This document shows, piece after piece, positions 27,533 to 35,052 of a DNA stretch of 64,000 nucleotides. Location of the stretch: NCBI GenBank assembly GCA_002422915.1, contig DITV01000004.1:141890-205889 (forward strand). Reading direction: 5' to 3'. The notes under the pieces are model-generated. The model worked only from the letters and a program-made list of their open reading frames with translations, had not been told where the DNA came from and ran no database searches. How positions within the stretch are numbered: position 1 is the first letter of the stretch; every line of letters begins with the position of its first letter. Position numbers and translations under genes: made by a program. This stretch comes from Candidatus Saccharibacteria bacterium UBA6175 (lineage in GTDB: Bacteria > Patescibacteriota > Saccharimonadia > Saccharimonadales > Saccharimonadaceae).

Positions 27533-29161
27533 ATGACCCATACATCACACACTTCACGTATGAAGAACGCGTTTGTCGCGGGGCTTTTTATGCTCGCTAC
27601 AATTGTTCTCCCCTTTGGTTCAGTCCAGAACGCCTCAGCAGCAACCCTTACGTGGGACGGTAGTGCCGGCGACGGGCTATTTAGTACAGCTGAAAACTGG
27701 AGCACCGACACGGTGCCGGTTGATGGGGACGTGATTGTGTTTGAGCCCCTCACGGGTTCACCTTTATTTGCTACAGTTGTCCTCACGAACGACCTCGTTG
27801 ACGTCGAATTTGCCGGTGTGACACTCGGTCTTTCAGGCTCTGCGAATACTAGGTACTATGAAGTAGACACACTGTCGCTCGTCTCACCGGTTATCAGCTC
27901 GACTGGATCGGGTGCTGCGGTCGCAACTCTAGCGGTTACGGAGAGCCTACAGGTGAATGGAAATCTTACTATCCCAGCCAGCAGCTACTTTAGAGCCGGC
28001 AGTTCGGCAGACGTCGATATTACGGGAAATTTGGTAGTTGGTTCCGGTTCGTCTTTTAGTCTTGGCAGCGGCAGCACCATTGGAGGAAACATACAAACGT
28101 CAAATTTGATAACCGCCCACCCATCCTTAACGGTAGGGGGGACTGTTTCAAATGTCGCCAATACTTTCGGCTCAATTAGTTTTAATTCGCCTTCAGCAAC
28201 GATACCGCTCAACTTCACGGCTAACGAAAACCAGTACGCATTACTTTCATTTACAAACTGTAACAGTAGCTTAGGGGGTGCGTCCGTAGGTCCACAGGCT
28301 GTAGGCTGTACTCAACAAGCTGCAACGTTTACGCTCACCGGCACTATTACGCTGAACGCCAACATGAAGATTTCCATTGCCCAGAATTCGACAGTCAACA
28401 TTACTGGAACAGTGGTTTCGAACGGTTACTCAATAACTCCTACGCAAAATTCACTCGGAACACTCAACGTCTCTGGTCAAACAGTTGCCGTACCAGTAAT
28501 TGAGAAGCAGTTAACGGGAGATGCACCCTCAACTAACGTTACATTACTCAACAAAGAGGTCGGAATACTTTCAGGAATGAGGGGAACGGTCTTTGTCTCT
28601 CAGGGCGCTACGCTAAAGGGTACCGGCACCGTGTCTAATCTAAGTGTTGATGGCCTGGTAGGACCAGGAAACAGCCCTGGAACGATCACCGTACTCACTC
28701 AAGTGAACTTTGGAAGCTCATCAACACTCGAAATGGAGCTGCTCAACGCAGACACATACGACCAACTCGTTGTTGGCGAGGATTACGCTGGGGTCGGAAA
28801 CGCTGTTACCCTCGCTGGAACACTTTCAACTATCCTTTTCGACGGCTGGGCTGTCGATCAAGGTGACCAGTTCCGCATCATCGACAACCGTAGCTCAACA
28901 TCTGTTTCGGGTGCGTTCGCCGGCCTCTCAGAAGGAACACAGTTTGTCGTCGACGGCATCACCTTCAGCATCTCGTATGTGGGTGGTGATGGAAACGACG
29001 TGGTCTTAACAGCCATTAACTCAGGCACTGACCCAGACGCACCAAACACAGGTATTGCCGCCTTCGTACAAGCAAACCCAGCGATTGTTGCTGCAGCTGG
29101 ACTTATCGGAGTCATGACACTCATCATCGTCAGCAAGGTTGTCGCCCGACAACGAGTATAG
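27533..29161 (+). CDS. Sortase-anchored surface protein with autotransporter-like beta-helix repeats
   Basis: A 542-residue exported protein. The signal peptide covers about residues 1-38 (a second start, MKNAFVAGLF at 27560, is equally possible). The passenger is Gly/Ser/Thr-rich beta-solenoid-like, with SGSSFSLGSGSTIGGNIQ and GLVGPGNSPGTITVLTQVNF-type units seen in autotransporter-associated repeats, and a late GGDGNDVVLTA. The C-terminus has the sorting signal DAPNTG, a 21-residue hydrophobic helix and a short basic tail ARQRV: the tripartite LPxTG-like architecture with APNTG as the cleaved motif. A sortase gene follows 41 bases later. It should be covalently linked to the wall and act as an adhesin or structural protein. 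Confidence 0.78.
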   Translation: MTHTSHTSRMKNAFVAGLFMLATIVLPFGSVQNASAATLTWDGSAGDGLFSTAENWSTDTVPVDGDVIVFEPLTGSPLFATVVLTNDLVDVEFAGVTLGLSGSANTRYYEVDTLSLVSPVISSTGSGAAVATLAVTESLQVNGNLTIPASSYFRAGSSADVDITGNLVVGSGSSFSLGSGSTIGGNIQTSNLITAHPSLTVGGTVSNVANTFGSISFNSPSATIPLNFTANENQYALLSFTNCNSSLGGASVGPQAVGCTQQAATFTLTGTITLNANMKISIAQNSTVNITGTVVSNGYSITPTQNSLGTLNVSGQTVAVPVIEKQLTGDAPSTNVTLLNKEVGILSGMRGTVFVSQGATLKGTGTVSNLSVDGLVGPGNSPGTITVLTQVNFGSSSTLEMELLNADTYDQLVVGEDYAGVGNAVTLAGTLSTILFDGWAVDQGDQFRIIDNRSSTSVSGAFAGLSEGTQFVVDGITFSISYVGGDGNDVVLTAINSGTDPDAPNTGIAAFVQANPAIVAAAGLIGVMTLIIVSKVVARQRV

Positions 29162-29202
29162 TTCACATACAAAAAAACAAACAAAAAAGGCCACCACACC
29201 CA

Positions 29203-30192
29203 ATGCAGGATATTATTCCTCCAAGAAGGAGCCAAGTTCAACGAACTCGGCATGCACGTCCGGCTTCACGAGTAGCATCTCGTGAGGCTGTTCGTCCTTC
29301 AGCCAGGGGAGTAGTCAACGTCGGAAGTCGATCGAGTGTAAAGCCGGCATCAACTCACGCTGCGACGGTGCAGTATCAGAAGGTATCTCCGGTCGGCACG
29401 TCGTATCGTGGACTAGCGCCTCAGGCCAAGAAGCAGCTACTCACGACGGCATTGAAGAAACACGGCGTGGCTTCAAAGAAGAAATCATTAGTGCGAGTGT
29501 CTCGCAAGCGCACGGCTCAAAAGCGAAAGCCGCAATTTGCCTTGAGCGCCGCAATTGTAATGGTATTGGCAATTACGGGGTATGTATCGGTAGACACCTG
29601 GCTGACCAACCGGAGTGTCGAGCAGCTTGCTGGTGGCCCAGCCGTTGCCGGTGTGGTGTCGTCAACCGACGCTGCTGTTGAGGGCACCGACGACGCCCCT
29701 ATTTCATCCGAAGTATTTAATGCATATACCGTGGCACCAAACAAGCCACGCTATCTGCGGATTGACTCACTTGATGTGGCCGCCCGCGTGCTTCCGATGA
29801 GCGTCAATAATAAGGGGGCGATTCAGGCACCGGTCAATGTCTTTGATGCCGGTTGGTACACAGGGAGCGCTACCCCAGGTGAAGTTGGCGCAGCCTTTAT
29901 TGATGGCCACGCCGCCGGGCAGCTCCGAGAAGGCCTGTTTGGTTACTTGGATACACTTCAGAATGGTGATGAAATGACAATTGAAATGGGGGATGGTACC
30001 ACCTATCGATACCGCGTGGTGCATATGGAGACGGTGCCGAGGGAAGGCCTGAATATGCGCACCGCCTTGCTTCCTCATGGAAACGTATTGCGTGGGCTTA
30101 ACTTGATGACCTGCATTGGCACATATATTCCTGAACAGAATACCTATGATCAGCGCCTGATTGTGTATACCGAACAAATTGCCGTTAACTAA
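29203..30192 (+). CDS. Sortase with long basic cytoplasmic N-terminus
   Basis: A 329-residue transpeptidase that would cut the APNTG motif of its neighbour and join it to the wall. Residues 1-110 are very basic and low-complexity, the membrane anchor is at about 112-132, and the sortase barrel follows. The catalytic triad is visible: His236 in IDGHAAG, Cys304 in NLMTCIG and Arg318 in YDQRLIVYT. The extra N-terminal 100 residues are unusual and might bind nucleic acid or negatively charged membrane. The gene is 41 bases downstream of the anchored protein on the same strand, so it is likely a dedicated pair. Confidence 0.9.
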   Translation: MQDIIPPRRSQVQRTRHARPASRVASREAVRPSARGVVNVGSRSSVKPASTHAATVQYQKVSPVGTSYRGLAPQAKKQLLTTALKKHGVASKKKSLVRVSRKRTAQKRKPQFALSAAIVMVLAITGYVSVDTWLTNRSVEQLAGGPAVAGVVSSTDAAVEGTDDAPISSEVFNAYTVAPNKPRYLRIDSLDVAARVLPMSVNNKGAIQAPVNVFDAGWYTGSATPGEVGAAFIDGHAAGQLREGLFGYLDTLQNGDEMTIEMGDGTTYRYRVVHMETVPREGLNMRTALLPHGNVLRGLNLMTCIGTYIPEQNTYDQRLIVYTEQIAVN

Positions 30193-30250
30193 CCAACCGC
30201 GCTTTGCCATTGACTCTCAAGAGGGGCGAAAGGTATAATAGCCCTTGTAT

Positions 30251-30325
30251 TCCGGCGTAGCTCAGCGGTAGAGCAGGTCGCTGTTAACGACAAGGTCGCT
30301 GGTTCGAACCCAGCCGCCGGAGCCA
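30251..30325 (+). tRNA. tRNA-Asn (anticodon GTT)
   Basis: The 75-base sequence folds as a cloverleaf: acceptor TCCGGCG/CGCCGGA, D arm around GCTCAGCGGTAGAGC, anticodon loop CTGTTAA giving GTT, T arm TGGTTCGAACCCA, discriminator G73 and an encoded CCA. G73 fits tRNA-Asn. Confidence 0.97.
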
Positions 30326-30340
30326 CAGAGAATTGCTTAA

Positions 30341-30373
30341 GTCAGAACTATATAAAATGTTCTGACTTTTTGT
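30341..30373 (+). terminator. Terminator after tRNA-Asn
   Basis: GTCAGAAC (30341-30348) pairs with GTTCTGAC (30359-30366) and is followed by TTTTTGTTT, a standard intrinsic terminator 16 bases after the tRNA. Confidence 0.88.
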
Positions 30374-30415
30374 TTCTATGCAAAGCTAAATTATCCAGTT
30401 GTTATAATTGATGTA

Positions 30416-30910
30416 ATGAAAGAAAAGCAAATCGAGACGATAGGCACAACTGCTGACGGTGAACCTGTATGTATTGATTGGCTGAATACAAACATTGACT
30501 ACCACTTACTGGAGACCCCAGATCTCATCAGCCTTGTCGGTGAGGTTCTACCAACTATAAATGTAGCGGGTCGTCGGCAAGTTGTTGTTGAGCGAGATTT
30601 TGGCAGGATTATTGGGACAACCAACCTTGTTGAAACAACTGATGATGACGAAATTGTATACGCCAAGCGTATTGGCCGAGATGCTTATAGTCGTTTTGCA
30701 AAGAATAGAGCGCCAATCCCATGTAGTTCTATCGTGGTTGTATTGCGGAGAGGTGACTCGGGGTATTATCTTTGGACGGCGATGTGCGCAAAACTCTTGC
30801 CGGAAGAGGCCTGGATCGACGGTTCTGATTTTAATAAGACACACGCGATAGATTTTGATGAAGATTTAGTGCAGCTGGATACGGTCACGGTATCAAGACC
30901 GTCTGAATGA
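30416..30910 (+). CDS. Hypothetical cytoplasmic protein
   Basis: I do not recognise this 164-residue acidic protein. It has no signal peptide or membrane segment. Noticeable parts are CIDWLNTNIDYHLLETPDLI near the start, VVERDFGRIIGTTNLVET in the middle, and an acidic C-terminal third. The alternation of short hydrophobic strands suggests an alpha/beta fold. TATAAT (30403-30408) ends exactly 7 bases before the ATG, so the message should be leaderless. It stands alone between tRNA-Asn and the YHYH protein. Confidence 0.6.
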   Translation: MKEKQIETIGTTADGEPVCIDWLNTNIDYHLLETPDLISLVGEVLPTINVAGRRQVVVERDFGRIIGTTNLVETTDDDEIVYAKRIGRDAYSRFAKNRAPIPCSSIVVVLRRGDSGYYLWTAMCAKLLPEEAWIDGSDFNKTHAIDFDEDLVQLDTVTVSRPSE

Positions 30911-30981
30911 CTAAACTCGCTTATTGAAACCAAAAAACGAAGGTAAACAACGGGTCGAGCATAAGTGCTATAATCCACCCC

Positions 30982-32010
30982 ATGGAGAGCAACAATACCC
31001 AAACATCAGATACTGAGCAGTCGGCGCCAGTCATTGAACAGCCCATTATTGCTGAAGCAAAACCACCCAAGAGGAAGCTAAAGATTGCTCTGATTGCCAG
31101 CGTGGTTGCACTGGTCATTATTTCTGCTGGCGTGGTTGCGTTTGCACTTTCTTCAACAAATATACCCGAGAATGAAGCGCCCGCGGTGACACAAGTTGAT
31201 ACTACTGAAACCACACCGGACGCGCCCGAAGCGGCGGAGCCGATTAATCCTTCAAGCATTCCGCTCGGCGATGGAAAATACGGCTCAGAACCACGCGCTG
31301 GATACATTTATTCGTGCCAATCTAATTTCAATGGCCCCGGGGCGTTCAAAGAAGGCCCTTGGATCGATACAACAAAAGGGGTGTGGAGTAAATCTGGCAA
31401 AAACGTGACCGTAAATGGTGACGTTACGTGGGAAAACGCAGAGTTTACCATCAACCAAACTGAACAGACCAGAGATCTTATCGGTAACGGCCTGCCGATC
31501 AACCATGGAACAGGAACTTTTCCTATTAGTTCATCCGACGACGCCTATTCATACGACCGAAACCCAAACTCGATACGTTCACAATCAGTGTCGGTCTCAT
31601 TACCACTCAATCCGACCGTAAAAAGTGAACCGACCTGCCTTTCAATGGGGCCGATTGGTTATTCAACCAACGGGGTGGCGTTGTATAACGCACTCGATGC
31701 TGGTGGGCGCGACGCCGCTGCCCACGAAATTCAAGATACGTGCGGTGGACACCCAGAGCGGTCAGGCAGCTACCATTATCACGACTACAGTGACTGCATC
31801 AACGATGTCGAGAGCGAAGAACCGCTGCTAGTTGGCTATGCGCTTGATGGATTTGGAATCTTTAAATATGAGCAGAATCCAACGAATGCCGAGCTCGATG
31901 AGTGCCACGGAAAAACAGGCCAAGTGATGTGGGATGGCAAGATGGTCACCATGTATCACTATGTGGTGACGACGGAGTACCCCTATACACTCGGGTGCTT
32001 GAGGGGCTAA
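30982..32010 (+). CDS. Membrane-anchored YHYH-domain protein
   Basis: The 342-residue protein has a short acidic cytoplasmic head, one membrane helix at about residues 32-55, a Pro/Glu/Thr-rich stalk to about 95 and an outside domain. The outside part contains GSYHYHDYSDC (about residue 258), the eponymous motif of the YHYH family, with further His, Cys and Asp residues (CGGHPERSG, DECHGKTG) that suggest metal binding. The biochemical role of YHYH proteins is not established. TATAAT (30969-30974) ends 7 bases before the ATG, predicting a leaderless mRNA. A Nudix gene follows with one base between. Confidence 0.78.
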   Translation: MESNNTQTSDTEQSAPVIEQPIIAEAKPPKRKLKIALIASVVALVIISAGVVAFALSSTNIPENEAPAVTQVDTTETTPDAPEAAEPINPSSIPLGDGKYGSEPRAGYIYSCQSNFNGPGAFKEGPWIDTTKGVWSKSGKNVTVNGDVTWENAEFTINQTEQTRDLIGNGLPINHGTGTFPISSSDDAYSYDRNPNSIRSQSVSVSLPLNPTVKSEPTCLSMGPIGYSTNGVALYNALDAGGRDAAAHEIQDTCGGHPERSGSYHYHDYSDCINDVESEEPLLVGYALDGFGIFKYEQNPTNAELDECHGKTGQVMWDGKMVTMYHYVVTTEYPYTLGCLRG

Positions 32011-32011
32011 T

Positions 32012-32404
32012 GTGAAGAAGGTTGCTAAAATCGTTCTCATCGACAAAGACGACAATTACTTGTTGCTCTACCGCAGTAATCATCCGGTATTTGGTAATGA
32101 CCCAGACCTGCCAGGCGGAACGCTTGAAGAAGGCGAATCAACCATCGAAACGGTCATCCGTGAAACCGAAGAAGAAACGGGGATTGTTGTTAAGAATGTT
32201 GAAGAACTCTACGCCGGTCTGGACTACTCGGTTCACGGTACTCACAAAACTCTTTTCGTGGCCCGAGTTGGTGAACGGCCAGAAGTGCGCCTCAGCTGGG
32301 AACACGAATCGTTTGCATGGCTGCCACGTGAGGAATTTCTGCTGAAGGCTAAAGGCGCGAATGATTCGTACATGCATATGGTGTATGAGGTGCTCTCAAG
32401 CTAA
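32012..32404 (+). CDS. Nudix hydrolase
   Basis: A 130-residue pyrophosphohydrolase acting on a nucleoside diphosphate linked to X. The Nudix box G-x5-E-x7-RE-x-x-EE-x-G is seen as GGTLEEGESTIETVIRET followed by EEETGI (about residues 34-58). The rest is a minimal Nudix fold, so the substrate cannot be inferred. The start is GTG at 32012, with GAGGGG at 32001-32006 as a Shine-Dalgarno five bases upstream. It is translated from the YHYH message. The following gene has its own promoter. Confidence 0.88.
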   Translation: MKKVAKIVLIDKDDNYLLLYRSNHPVFGNDPDLPGGTLEEGESTIETVIRETEEETGIVVKNVEELYAGLDYSVHGTHKTLFVARVGERPEVRLSWEHESFAWLPREEFLLKAKGANDSYMHMVYEVLSS

Positions 32405-32410
32405 GTTGTG

Positions 32411-32439
32411 TTGACACATCTATCATAAAAAGGTAAAAT
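32411..32439 (+). promoter_or_regulatory. Consensus sigma-70-type promoter for the T-box/dipeptidase transcript
   Basis: TTGACA (32411-32416), a 17-base spacer and TAAAAT (32434-32439) make a near-ideal housekeeping promoter. The start of transcription should be near 32446, leaving a leader of about 230 bases, by far the longest in this window. Confidence 0.75.
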
Positions 32440-32445
32440 AGTAAT

Positions 32446-32673
32446 AAGTATAAAGCGTTTGAATTCCAGTCACGACGGAATAAGCTGAGCGTAAAATGCG
32501 CTACGGAAGCAAAACCGTAAAATTTGTAGCCGAAATCGCAGCAATGTAGAGCCGGTGCCAAGAGCCTTTTCGCAGTAATGCGTCTGGAATAAGGATGGGA
32601 CCGCGGAAGTTAATCCAACTTTCGTTCCTTAGAAAAGTAATGAGCAGAGATATGCTTTTTGAGGAATGTAAAA
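32446..32673 (+). promoter_or_regulatory. T-box-like tRNA-sensing leader, probably acting on translation
   Basis: The 14-base AGGATGGGACCGCG at 32592-32605 matches the T-box consensus (AGGGTGGNACCGCG) with one change. It is followed by the expected hairpin (GAAGTT 32606-32611 with AACTTTC 32617-32623) and by TTCCTT (32625-32630), which can pair with AAGGA at 32591-32595 to close the tRNA-stabilised structure. TTCCTTAGAAAAG (32625-32637) can alternatively pair with CTTTTTGAGGAA (32655-32666), burying the GAGGA Shine-Dalgarno (32661-32665) of the dipeptidase. No U-run terminator is present, so control should be translational. A GNRA-like hairpin CGCA-GTAA-TGCG (32571-32582) sits where stem III is expected. 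The T-box variable base is G, predicting a tRNA with discriminator C73, which is typical of tRNA-His. I could not place the specifier codon with confidence. Confidence 0.72.
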
Positions 32674-33351
32674 ATGGACGATCCAATCCAGAATAAAAAA
32701 ATTCTTACCTACGATGACGTAGTCATTTTTGGTCAAGGCGACAGTACCGAGAAGCTTGTAGATGTTAAGTCTTATGACGATACTATAGTTACTGAGTACC
32801 TGAAAGAGGACATGCTTGAGATTACCGGAGAGACTATCTTAGTTCGTGATTCGCTTGCGAGAAAGCTCGCGGTCGTTAACGGATATTTGTCAAACCTAGG
32901 ACTTCTATTGAAGGTAGTGTACGGCTATAGGCACCCGGACGTCCAAAAGCGGTACTTCGATAAGCGTCAAGCGGTCCTCGCTAATGAAAACCCAGGAATG
33001 AGTAAGGACGAGCTTGATCGCCTTACTCACAACTTTGTCGCCGTTCCTGATGTCGCTGGTCACCCTGTCGGTGGTGCAGTGGACCTAACGATTATTGATA
33101 AAGATGGCAATGAGATCGACATGGGGACGCAAATAGCGGATTACGCAGATCCACAGCTGATTCAAACCTGGGATCGAAGGCTCACGAAAGAGCAGAGGGC
33201 TAACAGGTCTCTTCTACACGATGCAATGCTTTCTGAAGGATTCGCGCCATTTTACGGAGAGTGGTGGCACTTTTCTTATGGAGATCGTGAGTGGGCAGCT
33301 TTCTATAACAAAAAAGCGCTTTACGGCGCTGTACAAGTAAGTATTTTATAA
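32674..33351 (+). CDS. VanX/DdpX-type D-alanyl-D-alanine dipeptidase (M15D)
   Basis: A 225-residue zinc dipeptidase with no signal peptide, so it should act in the cytoplasm, cleaving D-Ala-D-Ala or another D-containing dipeptide. The M15D zinc and catalytic residues are in place: His130 and Asp137 in GHPVGGAVDLT, and Glu196 and His199 in GEWWHFSYG; YGYRHPDVQ holds the conserved Arg. I choose ATG at 32674 rather than the TTG 15 bases upstream because GAGGA (32661-32665) is then 8 bases from the start, and the TTG lies inside the sequestering hairpin. A T-box-like leader precedes it. It may serve wall recycling or amino-acid scavenging. Confidence 0.88.
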   Translation: MDDPIQNKKILTYDDVVIFGQGDSTEKLVDVKSYDDTIVTEYLKEDMLEITGETILVRDSLARKLAVVNGYLSNLGLLLKVVYGYRHPDVQKRYFDKRQAVLANENPGMSKDELDRLTHNFVAVPDVAGHPVGGAVDLTIIDKDGNEIDMGTQIADYADPQLIQTWDRRLTKEQRANRSLLHDAMLSEGFAPFYGEWWHFSYGDREWAAFYNKKALYGAVQVSIL

Positions 33352-33366
33352 GTTTATTTTTGTGAT

Positions 33367-33401
33367 GAGGGGGAGTGCGCCATTATATGCGACTCCCCCT
33401 C
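33367..33401. terminator. Strong hairpin between convergent dipeptidase and GNAT genes
   Basis: GAGGGGGAGT (33367-33376) pairs perfectly with ACTCCCCCTC (33392-33401). There is no long T-run on either side, so it could also act as an mRNA 3' end stabiliser. Similar strong hairpins follow the other GC-rich genes. Confidence 0.6.
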
Positions 33402-33430
33402 TGATCACTAGAGGCTTTCTGGCTTCGTGA

Positions 33431-34087
33431 CTACGAAGCCTCGGTTGCGGACGCCGATTGCTTTGCTGCAATCTTCCGAGTGATCCTCGTGAGTGCCTCG
33501 CCGCTACTTCCGAAGAGGTAGACGCGGATGGCCGACTCGGACTCGTTTTCGGTAACTTGCGCCGTGTCGGAGACGTCATGCAGACGACTGACCGGCTGTC
33601 CCCCCAGCTGTTCATACAGGTGCCGGGAGTTCGACGGCTTGTCGTGCGCGGTCCGCATGATGTAGTACTTCGCACGGATGTGGCTGACGTCCAGCAGTCG
33701 ATTGCGGACGAGCTCGTAGGCAATACCGCGGTTGCGGTAGGCCTCGAGCACGCCGAGCTCTGACATGTACCAGGAGTTGTCGAACGAGAAGTCTTCGGGA
33801 AGAAGACCATCGTCGATGCATCCTGCCAGAAATTCCTGAACATCGTGGTGGGCGTGATGAAGGGGCAGGGAGCAGCCGAAACCGACCACCCTGCCGAGGT
33901 CCTCCTCGTCCCATGCCAGGATGATGCGGCCGTTTGACACGTGCTCATCCCAGATCGCACGGATTTCATCGTCGGTGTAGGTCTCGAAGTAAGGCTCGCC
34001 GCCGAAAGCTTCTCGATACACCTCCATGAATCCGCTGTAGTCGCTGCTCGAGCGGACGCTAAGCGCCCGTCCGTACCTGATGGTCAA
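33431..34087 (-). CDS. GNAT-family N-acetyltransferase
   Basis: A 218-residue acetyl-CoA-dependent acetyltransferase. The acetyl-CoA loop is LGVLEAYRNRGIAYELVRNR (about residues 111-130, R-x-x-G-I/A type) and an earlier strand pair carries IILAWDEEDLGRVVGFGCSL. The first strand begins VRSSSDYSGFMEVYREAF. The start appears to be TTG at 34087, overlapping the racemase gene by 29 bases; an ATG at 34027 would cut off the first strand. It is translated in an operon with the racemase and shares its GC-rich codon use. The substrate may be an amino acid or a peptide made by its neighbours; this is inference. Confidence 0.8.
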   Translation of the reverse strand: MTIRYGRALSVRSSSDYSGFMEVYREAFGGEPYFETYTDDEIRAIWDEHVSNGRIILAWDEEDLGRVVGFGCSLPLHHAHHDVQEFLAGCIDDGLLPEDFSFDNSWYMSELGVLEAYRNRGIAYELVRNRLLDVSHIRAKYYIMRTAHDKPSNSRHLYEQLGGQPVSRLHDVSDTAQVTENESESAIRVYLFGSSGEALTRITRKIAAKQSASATEAS

Positions 34088-34853
34088 TGGAAATCACCTC
34101 CATGTTGCTCTCGAGGATGACAGCATCCTCAGTGATGTCCGCCGAGATGCTCTCGCCGGACGGCTGGATGATGGAAGGGACTTTCGTAACCCTTCCGACA
34201 GCGATCGTTCCAGAACCGCACGAGGTCTCGTAGAAGAAGGTGTTGATTGCCTTCACCCACACAACCGGGTGCATCTGGATTGCGTTGCCGATTCTCTCGA
34301 ACCAGACAACGCCAACCGCGTCACGCTCACCGAGATCAAACTTTTCGGTGATTGCACGGTGCTCCGATTCGTAGACCGCAGGGTCAACGGGGAACGGAGC
34401 TTCGATCACGACATGCACGATGCCGCCGAGATCGACGATGGATGCCGGCGTACCGTCATCGAGGTTAACCTCTTTGACGTCAGTCGGCAGTCCGGGAAAA
34501 ACACAGCGAACCTGGTAGTGAGTGTCGTCGGTCTGCTTGACCAATGCACTCACCGTTCCGTCGAAGCCCGAGACCGTGAAAGACACGTCTTCCACGCCAT
34601 CGGCGTTCGAGAAGAGGAGCGCTGCAGCCCGCGACGCATTGCCGCAGAACTCTCCGCCCGCCATCTCGAAATGATGCTTGTTCAGAACCAGGAAGCCCGC
34701 CTGCTCGGCCCCGTCATGCTCCCAGCGCTCACCCAGGTCCTTACCAAGAAGCTCATATTCTGAGCGAGTCAGCGGTTCCTCGATGATGCTGATTGCAGTA
34801 CCGTTGCCACCAGCGGCGGTGATCAGTGTTTCTTTGCTCACCCTTTTCTCCAT
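34059..34853 (-). CDS. DapF-fold amino-acid racemase, most like the histidine racemase CntK
   Basis: A 264-residue PLP-independent racemase or epimerase with the paired active cysteines of the DapF fold: Cys70 in GGEFCGNASR and Cys212 in ETSCGSGTIA. Details such as FEMAGGEFCGNA, FTVSGFDGTV, a short central region and IIQPSGESI follow CntK, the staphylopine histidine racemase, better than diaminopimelate epimerase, which has GNGxR and ACGTGA. The substrate is not proved. I start at ATG 34853, since the longer frame runs through a promoter (TTGACA, complement of 34903-34908, with TACGAT). It is co-transcribed with a GNAT and divergent from a second histidyl-tRNA synthetase. Confidence 0.75.
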   Translation of the reverse strand: MEKRVSKETLITAAGGNGTAISIIEEPLTRSEYELLGKDLGERWEHDGAEQAGFLVLNKHHFEMAGGEFCGNASRAAALLFSNADGVEDVSFTVSGFDGTVSALVKQTDDTHYQVRCVFPGLPTDVKEVNLDDGTPASIVDLGGIVHVVIEAPFPVDPAVYESEHRAITEKFDLGERDAVGVVWFERIGNAIQMHPVVWVKAINTFFYETSCGSGTIAVGRVTKVPSIIQPSGESISADITEDAVILESNMEVISIDHQVRTGA

Positions 34854-35052
34854 TTCTGTGGTCTCTAGTGACCAACTAAATCGTAGCAATATAGTTGCTA
34901 ATTTGTCAATACATTTTATACACCTATTATACCAGACCAATACCAACGCAACACCTTGATCCTTCGTTATTGACCAAAATACCTTTTTAATGTATAAATA
35001 TATTTACGACTGGCAGATAGCCATTCGTCGCACAGAGAACAGAGAGATCAAC
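34854..35052. promoter_or_regulatory. Divergent promoter region, racemase / second hisS
   Basis: Minus strand: TTGACA (complement of 34903-34908), an 18-base spacer and TACGAT, with GGTC/GACC inverted halves (34859-34872) just before the gene. Plus strand: TTGACC (34970-34975), a 17-base spacer and TATAAA (34993-34998), giving a leader of about 50 bases before the GTG. Both have full -35 boxes and real leaders, unlike most genes in the window. Confidence 0.6.

Noticed and set aside
32446..32673. tmRNA or RNase P RNA in place of a T-box
   Set aside because: GGGACCGCG at first looked like a tmRNA T-arm, but there is no tRNA-like acceptor end, tag frame or P-RNA core. The following TTCGTTCCTT and Shine-Dalgarno pairing fit a T-box better.
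34059..34853. Ordinary diaminopimelate epimerase for wall synthesis
   Set aside because: Motif details (GGEFCGNA, ETSCGSGT and length) follow CntK-like racemases more than DapF, and the context is a HisRS and GNAT, not lysine genes. The DapF option is not fully excluded.
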